In this document: positions 49,101-62,058 of the stretch, piece by piece
Position numbering within the stretch: the first letter of the stretch is position 1
How the letters are laid out: each line of letters starts with the position of its first letter
Assembly (NCBI GenBank): GCA_905221615.1
Contig: CAJNDT010001313.1
Location: 62,001-126,000 of the forward strand
Direction of reading: 5' to 3'
Origin: Symbiodinium sp. CCMP2592
Lineage: Eukaryota; Sar; Dinophyceae; Suessiales; Symbiodiniaceae
DNA length: 64,000 nucleotides
Made by a program: the position numbers and the translations under genes
Notes under the pieces: model-generated
The model's input: only the letters and a program-made list of their open reading frames with translations
Databases searched by the model: none
Told to the model about the DNA's origin: nothing

Positions 49101-51930
49101 GAGGCTCCTTGGCGAAGGAAGCGGAGCTGTTCAGAGAAGCTGCTGTATAAACTATAAACCCAAGACCTACAATCCCTCAACACCAGCATCGTAAAGCCCT
49201 TAGATCCGCAAGAATAGATTACTTCATCCCATGACTTGCAGGCTGCTTGGAGGCTCTTTCGGTCTAGACTCACCCCCAAGGTCAACAGTATAACCACACA
49301 AAATCCAAGTCCATGAAGCCCTAAAGCCCATAAGCCCTGAAGTATTTCTGCAAGTCACTCGCGCATCCCCGTATTGAACACCACATCCCTGAAGCCTTGA
49401 CTCCTACACAATCACAAGGGGCCTCAGCAGCTGCCTCTGAGCCGATGAAAGTGAGTGGCGACATACAAGAGATTTGAAGTGATGGGTATTTTCGTGCTCC
49501 CATGGTTCAGTCCCACGCTTTAGGTATTTTAGGCCTTTTGTTAGGCCGTGGGTTTCCAGTGTCAAGATTACCTGAGCTAGAGATGGAAAAATCGAAGCCC
49601 AGAACTCATGCCTAGCCTAGTCTCATCACATCTTCAGATCTTGAGCACCGGAGAATCAGCATGCATCATGAAGGTCAGAGTCATGGCCTGACTTGAAAAC
49701 GGAGCTTAGCGGCTAAGGCTGCGGGAGTATATAATTAAACCCTTTCAGATCGGGCTCCTTGTTGCGATCGGTTGAAGTGACCTGTCGACTTAGGGCAAAC
49801 TCCCTTCAACCCTGAACCTCTGCACCGATCGCAGACTTGCTGTTCACCCAAAATATGGCTTATAGTTCTGCGGAACAAATGCAGATTCCTCAAGTTGCTC
49901 CCGGCACCAAAAACCAGCAAGGCTCTGTGAAGGAGATTCGTGTCGAGGGATGTCCACGAGAAAGCTGCTGGTGGTATCTGGAGTGCAGGTGCAAACATGC
50001 ATACATTGTAAGAGCCTGCATTGCACCCCACAGCGACGGCACCTTGGCTGCGAGAGTGGCCTGCCAAACCCGGCAAACATAGCCGTACTGCTCAGAGGTT
50101 GAAGCTTATAGCTTTCCACCCTTCATGCTGTTTGAGATTCGCAACTGCCACAGCATCTTTCACCCATACAGCACACCTGGACTACGCTCCGGCAGTACGT
50201 CTGAAAGCCTCAAAGACCCTACTAGTTACCAGGCCCATAGATATGTAATCCCCCCGAAACCTCCTTAAGCACTTGGAGCTCCGGAAACCTCCTTACGGGT
50301 TTGGAGCTCCGAAGCCCCAAGCCAGCGCTGCAAAAGCCTCGTTCCAACATCGATGGCGCCGTCGACCACGGCCTGGGCGGCCGCGAGCTCGGGGAGAAGT
50401 TCAACGTTTAGGGACTTTAATTAAATGGGATTTAGGCTTTAAGGTTGCTTAGGCTGGTGGAGGTTTCGGGTTTAGAGTCGGAATTAGGGTTTAAGGTATG
50501 CGTTTGGCTGAGGTTCCAGGGTAAAAGGAACTTGGACAAGTTTCGAGAACAGGTTTAATTTATTGTATTCTATAGAGCGTTGGCACCTAGGGTGTTGGTT
50601 CTGCTGCCTCGGCGTTGGATCTAGATCGTGGGCTATTCGGGCTTTCAGCAAAAAATGAGGCTCCCGATCGGTCTGTCCCTATCTTATCAACCCTAACACT
50701 TTAAAGCCTCTTCAAGAATCCTAAACCACCAGATCTGACAGCCCTACCGTAACCCACCAAAGCCTACTTTGTCTGTGGGGCAGATTGGCGCCTTATGAGG
50801 GTGTGCAGAATCAGAACCTACCAGAAAGTAGTTTATGACGGTAGTTTAAGGTACAGGTATAGAAAACCGAAACAAAGGTGTGTCCCTGGATAACGTTTGT
50901 GGCGGAGGGCTTGGAAAGGGCCAACTGGTCAAGGTCTCAAGACAGCCATCTGCAAGATTCCATCTCAATCGTTTGGCATTGCAAAAATTGAGGTTGGGGG
51001 TTGGGGTCCTGGGTTGTGGTTCGATCGAGTTTCACAAAAACTAGCTGAGGTTTTTACTCTTCCTAAACTGTCTCGAAAACCCTTGCGTCAGGCCCGAAAG
51101 CGCAAACCCCGAAATTCGGAATTCCCGTAAGCCCCTCATGTTGCGCCGCAGCCGTGTTCGCCTCGGAGGGGCGCCGTTCCCAAAAAGAGAGAACCCGAAC
51201 TCCGAGCTCCGGGCCGACCCCCCCAAGTGGGCTCCCGAAGCCCGGGGAGGAGGGGAGGGAAGGCCGGGGAACGAAAGAGGGCCGTTCCTTGCGATGGCTC
51301 TAAGAGAAGGCCTCGACCGAGTTCTCGAGGAGCGGGGGTGGAAGAACGGTTAGAATCTAGAAGAACAGGGGGTGTCTATAGGGTTTGTTTTGAATGGTTC
51401 TATAGGTATTGTCAGAGTTAGGAAAGGACGGGTTCTAGAAGGGTTCTTTTGAAGTGTGCTGTGAGCGGTTGCAAGGATTTGATATAATTGCCTTAATGAA
51501 CAAAAGCGGGTTCTTGAACGGATTCTGTACAGACTTCGTAAAGGTCCTATAGAGTTCAACGGCTTAAGTGTAGGGGTTTTAATATGTACAGAAGAATTAA
51601 GACTACGAGGTTTTTGTGGTTTTACAGTGCAATCATGCCGAAGGCTCAGGATCTTCATATTGGGGTTCCCACGTTGCGCAGTGCCCTTGACCAGAGCAGT
51701 GGTACTGGGCTCTCGTTTTTGACTGAAGGATGCTCATGGGAATCAAGGCCTACAAGCCTTGGAAGACCCATATAAACGACACAACCCAAAACGCCCGAAA
51801 ATAACAGCCCTCGACGCCGAGACCACTCCTTGATCCCAGCAAAAGTGCAGTAAATGCCAAAGTCCCTTCAACACCGCAAGATCCCGTAAACCCGCAAAAG
51901 CATCTGAACACCCGAAAGCCCTCCCTGGCT
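49100..51930. other. No assigned gene; telomere-like scraps
   Basis: Holds the second segmental duplicate (49760-49960), short CCTAAA/TTTAGG scraps (for example 50400-50500), and an open piece near 51285-51345 (AMALREGLDRVLEERGW) that could be an exon. Nothing else supported. Confidence 0.4.
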
Positions 51931-51936
51931 TCGGCA

Positions 51937-51995
51937 GGAGCTCATTCAGACGCAGGAGTTGCATCGAATCGCAGAGAAGCAGCAGCGTGCACTCC
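51937..51995 (+). CDS. Coiled-coil exon, same style as the 30.7-34.4 kb array
   Basis: After TTCGGCAG, 59 bases encode ELIQTQELHRIAEKQQRALQ and stop at a GTATGC donor. Length and pattern (…Q…EL…IAEKQ…LQ) resemble the repeated exons upstream. Confidence 0.4.
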
Positions 51996-52657
51996 AGTAT
52001 GCATCTTTGCTCCGATATTGCTTTCCTAAACCCTAAACCCTGAACCCTAACCCCCCCAAAAAAAAACCTAAACTAAACCCTAAGGAGGAGGGTTGGGCCT
52101 TAGGGCTTCGGTGCTTTAGGGTGTCGGGATGTTCAGGGCTTTTAGGGTTATTTGGTTTCAGGTGTTGTCCTGAGGGGGTGCTAGGTTCTATGACAGCGAT
52201 GAGGTCTTGCCTGCTTCTGCAACCTTACATTATGAAGTATCTCAGGATCCCAGGTTACGGTAGTTTGGGGTAAACTTTGGTGGACGGTTTAAGGCTGGGC
52301 AGAATTGTCCACAAACGCACCTTCAGGTTTAATTTGTGGGTCGCTAGCTCCTAAATCCAAAGCCTAAGCCCTGGGAATTAGTCTTGGGACGGAGCTGATG
52401 ATTTAATTTGGCGCCTGCCAAGCATTCTCCGAAATCCCGGGGAAAATCTGAGACGTTTAGGGTTTAGGTGTGTTTGTAGAAAACTTCGGAACCACACAGG
52501 CCTCGTACTATGGACCTCACATACCTCACACAGGCACGACTTTCATCGAATCGTTGCGGAATCTTACAATGGAGAGTTGAAAAATAGAGTTGAGCATGGA
52601 CGCATCGATTAACTCAGTGCATACACTTCCGGTTCTGTGCTGAGCCGCTGGAAGCAT

Positions 52658-52764
52658 CTATAGTCCCCATTGTAGTTCCTTTTTTTGGTTAACAAAAAAC
52701 TGTATTATAGGATCCTAACCATAAAATGGGTTAACCAAACAAGGGAACTACAATGGAGACTATA
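52658..52764. mobile_element. MITE-like element A
   Basis: Terminal inverted repeats of about 35 bases, CTATAGTCCCCATTGTAGTT at left and the complement AACTACAATGGAGACTATAG at right, extended by TTGGTTAAC/GTTAACCAA. No coding capacity. Confidence 0.75.
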
Positions 52765-52781
52765 GGCATGATGGAACAAAG

Positions 52782-52882
52782 TGGTTTGCAGTGCCCGATC
52801 ACACGCTGCACAAACTGTCTGACCCGAAGTTGCTAGCCTTTTTGATGGGTGAGCTGAAGAAGACAGGAATTGAAGCTATGAC
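52782..52882 (+). CDS. Exon, unassigned gene
   Basis: After an AAAG acceptor one frame reads KLSDPKLLAFLMGELKKTGI; it ends at a GTATGT donor. An 88-base intron leads to the next exon at 52971. Confidence 0.45.
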
Positions 52883-52970
52883 GTATGTAGCAGCACGTTC
52901 TCAATGATATACTTCAAGCCCATATCATAATGTGATGTAGCTAGTTCTGTTTGGGTTGAAATAGTTTCAG

Positions 52971-53078
52971 AGGAAGGCACAACCACAACAGCAGCTACCC
53001 TACATCCCCGCTTTTCTTCAAGCGGAGGCCATCGAACGGCATCGCGATGAGCTACTCCGATCCCTAGGAGGACTCTCG
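52971..53078 (+). CDS. Exon, unassigned gene
   Basis: After AGTTTCAG one frame reads YIPAFLQAEAIERHRDELLR. The 3' border is unclear (53065-53090). Helical and charged. Confidence 0.45.
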
Positions 53079-53991
53079 GAGGCCCCCCTCTTTTTGGGAT
53101 TTTTGGGTGCTGGGCTGAGGTTTTCTAGCAGCGTGAAGGGTTACATAGGGCGTCTCGGGATCATGGGGTTGTTTTGTTTTTTAGGGTTTAGGGTGTCTAG
53201 GGCTTGGCTTTCAGGGTTGACAACAGAGTGTCGTGTCAGGGTTTACGGTGTAGGGGTTAGCGCTGAGGTGGGCTTGGGGTTGAGGGTGCAGGGTTAAGCG
53301 ATTAAAAGTTTAGGGTTGAAGTGGACCTAAAGAAAGAGAAGTAGCATGTCCAAAGTCTACAAACCCACTATAGACACCCAGCCCTCAAAACTATAGAACC
53401 CCGTAACGTCCACTGCTCGAGCGCCAATCCCTCTACAACACTTACATAACCGCATGAACACGCTGTAGAACCTACAGCAACCTCCAGACAGCTCCCTTAA
53501 GTTCTGCTTGAACCCTGAAGCCGTAAATCCTAAACTTAAATATTCCCAAACCCTAAGCCCGAACTCCTACACACCCTTAACCCTAAAAGCCATCCTAAAC
53601 CCTATGCCCTATACATGCGACAAGCCGTAAACCCTAGACCCTGTAAGCCCCATAAGCCCTCAATTCCTCCCCCTCCAAGCTCTCCCTAAACTTAAAAACC
53701 CTAAACCATCCTAAACACTATACAACCTTATAAGGCCTATTTGCCCTCAACTCCTCCCACTTAAAGCCCTAAACCCTATGCACCCCAAACCCTAAACTCC
53801 TCCTAACCCCCCAAACCCTAAACCCTAAACCCTCAACACGAAACCCTAAACCCTGAAACCCCAAAACCCTAAACCCTTTACACCTTATAAAACTTTCAGC
53901 TTTCATTCTGAATTCATTCTGAACACTAAACCCTGAAACCTAAACCCTAAACCCTTTACACCCTATAAGACTTCCATTCCTCCCCCTCCAG

Positions 53992-54071
53992 GCAGCGAGT
54001 CCGGGAAGCCTCTCAGACTCGACCCCGCGGAGCGCCCTGCGGAAGGAGCCGCAAGAGCAAAGGCGCCAGCA
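53992..54071 (+). CDS. Exon-like piece, phase uncertain
   Basis: CTCCAG acceptor, GTGCGT donor, 80 bases of GC-rich sequence in an AT-rich, telomere-like surround. All three frames are open, so the peptide cannot be chosen. Confidence 0.3.
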
Positions 54072-54534
54072 GTGCGTGTTTTTTGGGGTTTTGTAGGGTT
54101 TGAGGTTCAGGGTTTAGGGTTCAGGGTTCGGGTTTGCGGTTTAGAGCTCAGGAAGTTCAAAATTTAGAATTTCAAGAGCAAAGGCGTCACCAAGGTTCAG
54201 GGTTCTGGAAGTTCAGGGTTTAGGGGTTAGTTTGGGTTTCAGGAGCAAAGGCGCCACCAAGGTTTTGTTTCAATAGGGCTTTGCAGGGGTTTTAAAGTTA
54301 TTCAACAGTTGTTTTGGACGGGGTATTGCAGGGTTTGATATGTTTTCTAAAGGGTCTTTCAGTAGGGGTTTGCAGGGTTGTATATGTCATTCAAAGGGTT
54401 TTGTTGTACTGTAGGGGGTGGTGAGGTTGCTTAGTGTTATTTCTAAGTGCTTTGAGAAGTTTTGTCGGGGCTCTTTAGGACTTCCCTTTGGAGGAGTTTC
54501 AGAGCCAACTTCCCAGTGTGCTGCACCTTACTCG

Positions 54535-54650
54535 GATCGGAGGCCTCAAAAGGTGGGATGAAGGTAGGTAGGATATTCCCAAATAAGAGTCCTTATATAA
54601 GGGCTCCTTAATCCGACCTACCTTCATCCCACCTTTTGAGGCCTCCGATC
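54535..54650. mobile_element. MITE-like element B
   Basis: Terminal inverted repeats of about 36 bases, GATCGGAGGCCTCAAAAGGT... at left and its complement at right, almost perfect. About 116 bases in all. Confidence 0.85.
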
Positions 54651-55080
54651 GGAGGATCATGGGTCTTATAAGTACCTGACTGGGGGTTACAGTATGTATA
54701 GCTAGAGTAACTAGAGTTACCTTGCATATACGAGCTGTGCCCTACACGTCTACGTTGTGGTTCCCTAGTCAAGGCCCGAAAACCGAAGCCCAAAACCCTC
54801 AATCTTAGCCCTAAACACACAAATCCGAGCCTAAACCAGAAGCCTTGAACCCTAAACCCTAAAGGCCCTAAACATTATCTCCCGAAGAACCCCAAACCCT
54901 AAACCCTTAAACACCAAAACCGAAAACAGCCAACTACCACCAACAATTCCTGATTCCTAAATCCGAAACCCCACTCCTGCGTTTTGAATCGTCAGGTTTC
55001 CACCTGACCCAAGGCTTGGCATCGCCATGCCAAAGGAAGTCGTGCTCGGGGAGTCCGGGCTGAAGTTCCGGGTTTAGGCT

Positions 55081-55189
55081 ATATGGGAGATTCCGAAAAT
55101 CAGGGGTACCTTAGGGTGAGGTCCTTATAATGAGGATCCGATGATTTTGCGTACTACATTAGGGTCCCTATTATCGGAAACTCCCATAT
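55081..55189. mobile_element. MITE-like element C
   Basis: ATATGGGAGATTCCGA at left, TCGGAAACTCCCATAT at right, about 109 bases, with a stem-like centre rich in CCTTATAA. Confidence 0.7.
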
Positions 55190-55620
55190 TGGGATATATA
55201 AGGATTCAGGGAGTTCAGTTCAGGGTGTAGGCTATCAGGGTCTAGGCTATTACTATGAATAATTATTAGGATTAAGGGTTTAGGGATCAGGGTGTATGCT
55301 ATCAGGTTTAGGATTCACGTTATAAGGGTTGGAGCTTTGGAGTTTCGTCTCCGGTTTTGGTTAGCATTCTCAAAAGCGTTGGCCCTGCGGTAATGGCCCG
55401 AAATCCCAAACCCCCAAGTCCCCCCAAAATACAACATCCTGTAAAGTGCCTATAAGCAGCCTAGACAGGAAACCTCAATAATTTCGAAGAGCCTGCTGCC
55501 TGAGGACTTGAGGGCCGTTGGTTTTTGTTGGTGAAATCCTTGTAATGAAGCCGAGAAACAGAGGAGCCCTTGAAACCTCACTAAGCCTCAACCTTTAAGC
55601 CCCGTAGAAGGCACACTTAA

Positions 55621-55720
55621 AGGATCATGGGACTTAGTAACTAGGGTGAGAATTAGGGTAACTATACTTATAACCCCAATTAGGGTACTTATAACCGTAC
55701 TTGCTAAGTCCCATGATCCT
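55621..55720. mobile_element. MITE-like element D, copy 1
   Basis: AGGATCATGGGACTTAG at left and its perfect complement at right; 100 bases. Relatives at 61096-61170 (left end lost) and 62770-62870; an isolated right end at about 55797-55819. Confidence 0.85.
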
Positions 55721-55817
55721 CCCAAGTAGACCCTAATCCCTAGACCCTACAGATCCCCCCGTAGATCCCTTTATAAGGAGCCCTTTAAGGAACCTTACTA
55801 AGTCCCATGATCCTCCA

Positions 55818-55917
55818 AGCAGCCGACACGTGTTTTGCCTGTAACCGCTCCGAGGAGGAGTTGGCTCCACCCAGGATGGACAACAAGCAGGAGGATCCAA
55901 CAAAAGAATCCTCGGAA
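55818..55917 (+). CDS. Exon followed by a duplicated end
   Basis: One frame reads CFACNRSEEELAPPRMDNK and on to EDPTKESSE. The last 27 bases (55891-55917) recur exactly at 55985-56011, on the far side of a 67-base AT-rich insert, where the same frame is again open for a few codons. Confidence 0.4.
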
Positions 55918-57183
55918 GGGCAGTTATAAGCGAGGTTATAGGTAGGGTATATATATATATATATATATATATAGTTATGAGTGTGAGGATCCAACAAAAG
56001 AATCCTCGGAAATGAGAGCTTGTTAAGGGCTGACGATTTAGGGCCAATTTAGGATTGTCGGACATGTGCCTTCTTTTTCTACAAGTTTATAAGTGCATTG
56101 CGGCGTTTTCTGGTAGGGCTTCAACTTTCGATATTTTCGGTCTGTTTTTGCTCTCCCAAACAAGGGTTTTCGTTTAGGGTTTGAGTTTTGGGTTTAGGTT
56201 TTGGGCTTTTGGAATTTGGGATTCGGGTTTAGAGTTTTGGGTTTGGGGTTAAGCCCTATAAACCCTACAGGCAGCAGGTATATCCCTTATAGAGCCGGCA
56301 CAGATCCCTTTAAGGAGCCCTTTAAGGAACTCTTAGGGACTCAGGGGAATTCCCTTAAAGATCCGGAGCCCTTTAAGTCAAGGAAACCCGAATTTCTCCA
56401 GCGACGCAGGAAAAAGTCGACCCAAAGTTCTTGGGGAATTCTGCGATGGCGGCTCTGTCGGTGACGGCTTCTTGGGCCGATGTGTTGTTGTCGTCGTTGT
56501 TGTTGCTGCTGCTTGAGAACGGGGCATGCGGGCTATATGTTTTCCATCGGAGTTGTAGAGGGCTTTCGAGGGGGTTTCACATGGTTTGAGTTTGTTTAAT
56601 AATGGAATCAGGGCTGGTTGGTTTAGGGTTTATGTGTTTAAGACCTTTGGCTTTAGAGGGTTTAAGGGTTCAGGGTGCAGGCTTCAGGGATGTGGGGTTT
56701 ACCGTTCAGGAATGTTCAGGGTGCAGGCTTTGAGGTTCAAGGTTGAGGAGTGAGACTTACGGGGTCACAGATTACGAGGGTTACAGCATTGCCGACATTT
56801 CGAGCACTTGTAAGTCCCAACAAAGGACAAACGAGAAACCGGCTCCCTCCACTAATTAAACCCGAAACCCTGTACCTTAAGCCCTGAACCCTGATCTAAG
56901 CCTTTAGTTTCTTTCTTCCTGCAGAATCTGTTTGCTTACTGTGATGGTTGTGGTGCTAGGGCAGGGGCCAGGTACCGCGAATTCGGGCTTCACCATGATC
57001 CTAGTAGCCAGCGTCCTTCCCACGCTGCAATCTAGAAGCTCGAATCTTCACCAACGCGATTGCTTAGGTTCCGTCATCGTAATGAGTTTGTATATGTATA
57101 TATATGTATATATGTATATACAGTTTGGCACACCCAAACCCAAATCCAAAGCCAGTATCATAATAAGTAAGTCCCCAAATTAG

Positions 57184-57288
57184 GGGAGTGCCGGTGAGGA
57201 TCAGCCAGCTATGCCAGATGAGATGGACTCCGACCCACCCGCGTGCCCAACATCTCCGGCACCCGAAGATACTGCGATTGTCCCCAAG
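57184..57288 (+). CDS. Acidic linker exon
   Basis: Exactly 35 codons between an AG acceptor (AAATTAG) and an AAG|GT donor: DQPAMPDEMDSDPPACPTSP and following. Phase 0 at both ends. Good codon structure against a telomeric-repeat background. Confidence 0.5.
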
Positions 57289-58243
57289 GTGGAATCGGCT
57301 TCGGATTTCGGGTTTAGGGGGTCGGATTTCGGGCTCCGGCTTTTAGTTTGGAGTTTCGGTAGGGTTTAGGGTTTAGGGTTTAGGGTTTAGGGTTTAGGGT
57401 TTAGGGTCAATTAGAGCGTCGAGGGTTGGAGATTATCGTGTAAGGTTTAATGTTAAGGGATTCCTGCTTAGGGGTTGGAGTTGGGGCTCAGGCTTAGGTG
57501 TATCGTACAGTTATTCCTTTTTCTGCGGCCTGCACATGAGGCAGAAGGGGGTTAAAGTCGGCTGCTAATGACCATGTGATCTATGTCATAGTTATCATAG
57601 TTGGGTACATTTTGCATTTTCAAGGGTACTTAAACCCAATGAGGAATGAAAACTTCAGCTTTTAATCTTATCCCAACTAGTGATGTTTGAAGAAGCTTGA
57701 AGTCTTCTGCCCTTGCGCAAACCCCAAAGAAAACGTGACTACGCAGAGGAAAAGAAGCCAAACCTTAAACGCTGAACGCTAAACCCTGGCTTTTCCTGGC
57801 TTGGTTATCTTAGGGTTCTGCCATCCGGCTGCAAAGGGCACTCACAATTAGTGGGGTCATCCCACTTTCTTCTACTATTCAATACCCTCATATTTAAGCC
57901 GCTGTCATACCCAAGAGTAGCACTTCTAGAACCCTTGAGAGGAACCCTCTTGGCCTCTTTATAAGTGTTGTTTTGCATCCCAAACCTAAACCTCGGAAGC
58001 TCAACCAAAGGCATACAGAACCAAAGGTTCCAGGAAGCAGTAGATTTCGGGTGTAGGAGGTGTCAAGAATCGCAAGGTTCGAGCAACTCTGCGGCTTAAG
58101 CGCGGTAAAATTTGAGAGCCTTCCGGCTTCGAGGACCCTAAAGGGAACTCCAGAAAGTTGGAATATGGAATAGGGAATTTGGGGGTCCTTATAATAAGGA
58201 TCCTACTATTTAGGGTACTATACTAGTGTCACTTAAAGGGAAC

Positions 58244-58336
58244 TCCAGAAAGTTGGAATATGGTTTTAGGGTAGGATACCCTATAATTTACCATAAAGGG
58301 TTTAGGATAATCATATTCCAACTTTATGGCTTTTAC
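58244..58336. mobile_element. MITE-like element E, diverged
   Basis: CCAGAAAGTTGGAATATGG at left, CATATTCCAACTTTATGG at right. An extra left end lies at 58148-58170. Related to element E at 59031-59143 by its AGAAAGTTGGAA core. Confidence 0.6.
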
Positions 58337-58807
58337 TATAAGGCCTGAGAGTTTAAGGATGTCAAGCCCAGGGCTGTATGGGGTTCAAGACTCAAACGGC
58401 TTTAGGCTTTATGGGTTGCAAGGTTAGGGTCTTTCAAAGCCCGACATGTAGAATGCGCCAGCATAACACGCATGAACAAACTTACGGAGTGGCTACAGGC
58501 AGCAGCGGTCGTCAGTTTCCAGATCAACTACGCAATAAGAAGTAGGTTGAATCCGATGCCGCGTACGAGTAAAAGCACACAGGGTCATTGTATTGCTAGA
58601 CAAGGGCACGCATCCCCGAACCCATCTAAACGCTAAACACGAACTCCAAAAAACCATAAACAGACCTTGCAAGGTAGAACCTGTATATATATATATATAA
58701 AGATATGTATAGACCTGACCTTTCTACCTCTAGTCCCCAACAAGTAGCATCACAGTAGCCTCAGAGACCGCTAATAGAATCTTCAAGCGTTCCCACGACC
58801 CACGCAG

Positions 58808-58858
58808 GCCACGGACAAAGGCAATGGCGAAGGCCAAGACGGCGACTCGACTGGCTGG
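58808..58858 (+). CDS. Short acidic linker exon
   Basis: 17 codons, ATDKGNGEGQDGDSTGW, between CACGCAG and a GT donor, phase 0 at both ends, so it can follow the 57184-57288 exon directly. Confidence 0.4.
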
Positions 58859-59030
58859 GTTAGATTTAAGGAATTAGGGTTTAAGGTTTAGGGTTTAAGG
58901 TTTAGGGTTTAAAGTTTATAGGGTTTAGGGTTTAGGGTTTAAGGTTTATAGGGTTTACCTTGGCCCGGAATAACCCACCTTTTAAACGACTTATACAAGG
59001 TGTTTTTAAATCACATTTTTTGGAACCCTG

Positions 59031-59143
59031 TAGTAGAAGCCAGAAAGTTGGAACATGGCTTTAGGAGGATTAGTGCTAGGATCCCTTTTGCTTCACCTTA
59101 AGGGCATGGGGATAATGATGTTCCAACTTTCTGGCTTCTACTA
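59031..59143. mobile_element. MITE-like element E with TA target duplication
   Basis: Perfect 24-base inverted repeat starting GTAGAAGCCAGAAAGTTGG, flanked by TA at both sides as in Tc1/mariner-type (Stowaway-like) elements. Confidence 0.85.
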
Positions 59144-59459
59144 TCAAACGATAGGCTATTCAGGGTTAAGATAGGGTTTGGGGAAGTCTTAGGTTCGGGT
59201 TCAAGGGTTTATGTTTTGTTCTTGCTTTAATTAGCGTGTTTTATGGTAAGGGGTGTATACGGGTTGTATTCAGTCTTGTTTGTTTTTCAACGGGGTTTGC
59301 GATTTCAGGGTTTTTGATCCAAGTCTTCCCTTCCTTTAGCATTTAGTGTTTAGGAACCCCGACCCCCTTAACTTTTCAAAGGGTTCCCTTCCTTTAAAGG
59401 TTCTCTTTAAGGGTCCCCTTTAAGGGATCCTTTAGGGGTCCCCTTTAAGGGGCGCACAG

Positions 59460-59545
59460 CGGAGGTAAAGAGCGGGGCAACCTCTATGGGCAGATCTTCG
59501 CGACGACCCGGACGCGCTCAACCATCAGCGACCTTCACTGCAAGG
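59460..59545 (+). CDS. Exon-like piece
   Basis: CACAG acceptor, GT donor; one frame reads GGKERGNLYGQIFATTRTRS and on to SDLHCK. GC-rich in a repeat background. Not assigned. Confidence 0.4.
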
Positions 59546-60660
59546 GTTTCAGGGCTTCTAGGTTTAGGGTTTAGGGTTTAGGGTTTCAGGGCTTCTAGGT
59601 TTAGGGTTTAGGGTTTAGGGTTTAGGGTTTAGGGCCCAGTTATAATGGGTATATCATAGCTATATTAAGGGTACATACCTAGGGGTCCTTCTTGAGGCTC
59701 CCTCCTTTTACCCTTCGATGCAAGGGTTTCAGGGCTTCTAAGGTACCGTTTTAGGGTTTAGGGTTTAGCGTTTAGGGTCTATAGGGTTTACGGTTTAGGG
59801 TCTAAGGGGTTTCAGGGCTTCAGGGCTTAAGGTTTTGTAGGGTTTCCAGTTGGGCCCATCTATGAGTTTTTGACGTGTAGGATTTGTATGATCGGAAGCT
59901 TTGCCTCCAGTCTTTGTAAGACCTTGGGCATTCCGCTCCATTAGTTTGCACAGCCAAGCGTGGTGTTGGAAGTTTTGCTTCAAGTTCTTGCAGCCTGCGC
60001 CCCAGAAGCCCTTAAAACCACAAACGCCTAAACCCTAAACCCTTAAAACCACAAACGCCTAAACCCTAAACCCCTAAAACCTAAACCCCTAAACCCCTAA
60101 AGCCTAAACCCCTAAAGCCCTAAAACCTAAACCCCTAAACCCCTAAAGCCTAAACCCCTAAAGCCTTAAACACGTCGGGTGCCAAGCAAGTCCCGAATTC
60201 CAAACAGATCTCAAGGCCCTGGGCCCCCAGGTTCCCCTAAACCGTAAGCCCTAAACCCCTATACCCTGTGGATCCCTTTAAGGAGCCCTTATAATAGATC
60301 CCTTTTAAGGAACCCTTTACGGAACCCTTTAAGGAACCCTTTAAGGAGCCCTTACTAAGGGAACCCTTTAAGGACCCTAAACCCTAAACCGTAACCCCTT
60401 AACCCTGCACCCAAAACCTTCCATCCTCGGCCCGGTCTGAGAACGGCTCTGTAGTACCCCATGCGCGTGTTTTGGGCGTGTGGACTCAGGAATCCGCTCG
60501 GAAGATCAACGATTTGTAATCCGATTATCAACTTCATAGTGCACCTCTTCTAACTTACCTTTGGTTAGTAGGGATTGAAAGGGGCCTTATAAAGGGGTCT
60601 ATAAGGGTTGCTACAAGGGATCTATAAGAGTACTATAACATAGGGGCCTTAATAATCCTA

Positions 60661-60763
60661 TAACTTACCTTTGGTTAGTAGGGAATGGAGGAATGTGGTA
60701 GAATTATAACTACTGTTACTATTACTACCATTCTTCCATTCCCTACTAACCAAAGGTAAGCTA
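60661..60763. mobile_element. MITE-like element F
   Basis: ACTTACCTTTGGTTAGTAGG at left, CCTACTAACCAAAGGTAAG at right, flanked by TA. A related left end starts at 60554 (TAACTTACCTTTGGTTAGTA). Confidence 0.85.
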
Positions 60764-61095
60764 ATGGCAAATCGCTTCATCTCCGAGAACGCTTTGAAAC
60801 TCCCAAGCAAAATCCCGATCCAAGCAACTCTTAAAAACAATCTACGTCCTAAACCCTACAGACCTAAGTGCCTAAACCCCAAAAGCACCTCGACCCCTCC
60901 CTAAACCCTAAACTCCAAAAGCCCTCTACGCCTGAGGCAAAGGACAGGGAAGGAGGTCGGAGAAAGGAGAAAAGGACATGGAAGGAGTAAGGGACTCCTG
61001 GGCGGCGGCAGAGATGCTTCAGCTACCCGGAACGGAGGAACCAGGGCTGAGGGTTTACCGGGTTTATCAGGTGTTAGTGATGATTACTTCTCCCT

Positions 61096-61170
61096 GAACT
61101 TAGGGTAACTATACTTATAACCCCAATTAAGGTGCTTATAGCCTTACTTACTAAGTCCCAGGATCCTCCA
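61096..61170. mobile_element. MITE-like element D, truncated copy
   Basis: Matches the 55621 element from GGGTAACTATACTTATAACC to the right end CTAAGTCCCAGGATCC; left end missing. Confidence 0.7.
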
Positions 61171-61949
61171 AGTACAGCCCAAACCATCAGGGCTGGGGGA
61201 TGATCGGACTTTGAGTTCAGGGTTCGTTAACCCCTGAAGGAAGTTTGTGAAATTGTGGATGCCTTGTTTGGGGCCCCTTACTCCCTGCATGCTTGGGGTT
61301 TAGGGTTTGCAATCCCAAAACCCCAAATCCCTAAACCCTAGACGTTTGGGGCGTTCAGGAGCTTACGTCGATGCAGGTCGAGCGGGTTGGGGTTTCTGGG
61401 TTAGGATTAGGGTGTTTAGGGTTTTGGGTTTGGGGCTCGGAGCTTGAAAAGTTTATGGGGTTCCGGGTTTAAAAAAGGATCAAGGGCATTGGGTTCAGGT
61501 TTTTGGATTTTTGGGGTGAGGTACTTTCGGGGCCTAAATCATTACAATACTATTTTGGGGGTTCAGTACTTTAATGATAGTATACTGGGCCCCCAAACCC
61601 TATTCTGATTTTTTCAGGCCCTTATATCATAGAACCCTACTACAGATCTCCTATAGACCCCTTGAAAGGACCCCTTAAAGAACCCTAGTCTAATTAGTAA
61701 GGCCCCTATCATAGTATTAGCATCACCGTGGTAGGAGGTTGTCTCCGAAGTAGATCTGCAGCCGCCTTGTAGATTTGAGGATGGACTGGGCTTTGAAGTA
61801 CCATACTTTAATACGTTTTTTCTTAAAGGAACCCTTATGAAATACAAGTTTATACTTTTTTCTCCCTGGTTACTTAAAAGCCCAGTGGAGGATACAGAAA
61901 AGATAGGGGCCTTAGTGAGAAGACTAGGGCTTTGGGCTCCTATTTGTTG

Positions 61950-62058
61950 GGTGGGTTGTCAATATTCTGGTCCCTTTTTGGGTCCCTTGCAAACGGCACC
62001 GATTATTCAGGGTAACCAAAATGCCAAAAAAGGGACCTTAATTTTGACAACTACCCAT
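61950..62058. mobile_element. MITE-like element G
   Basis: Imperfect inverted repeats: TGGGTTGTCAATATTCTGG-TCCC at left, GGGACC-TTAATTTTGACAAC-TACCCA at right. Confidence 0.55.

Noticed and set aside
57361..57409. True chromosome end
   Set aside because: The array is short, internal and followed by unique and exonic sequence; nearby arrays run in the other direction.
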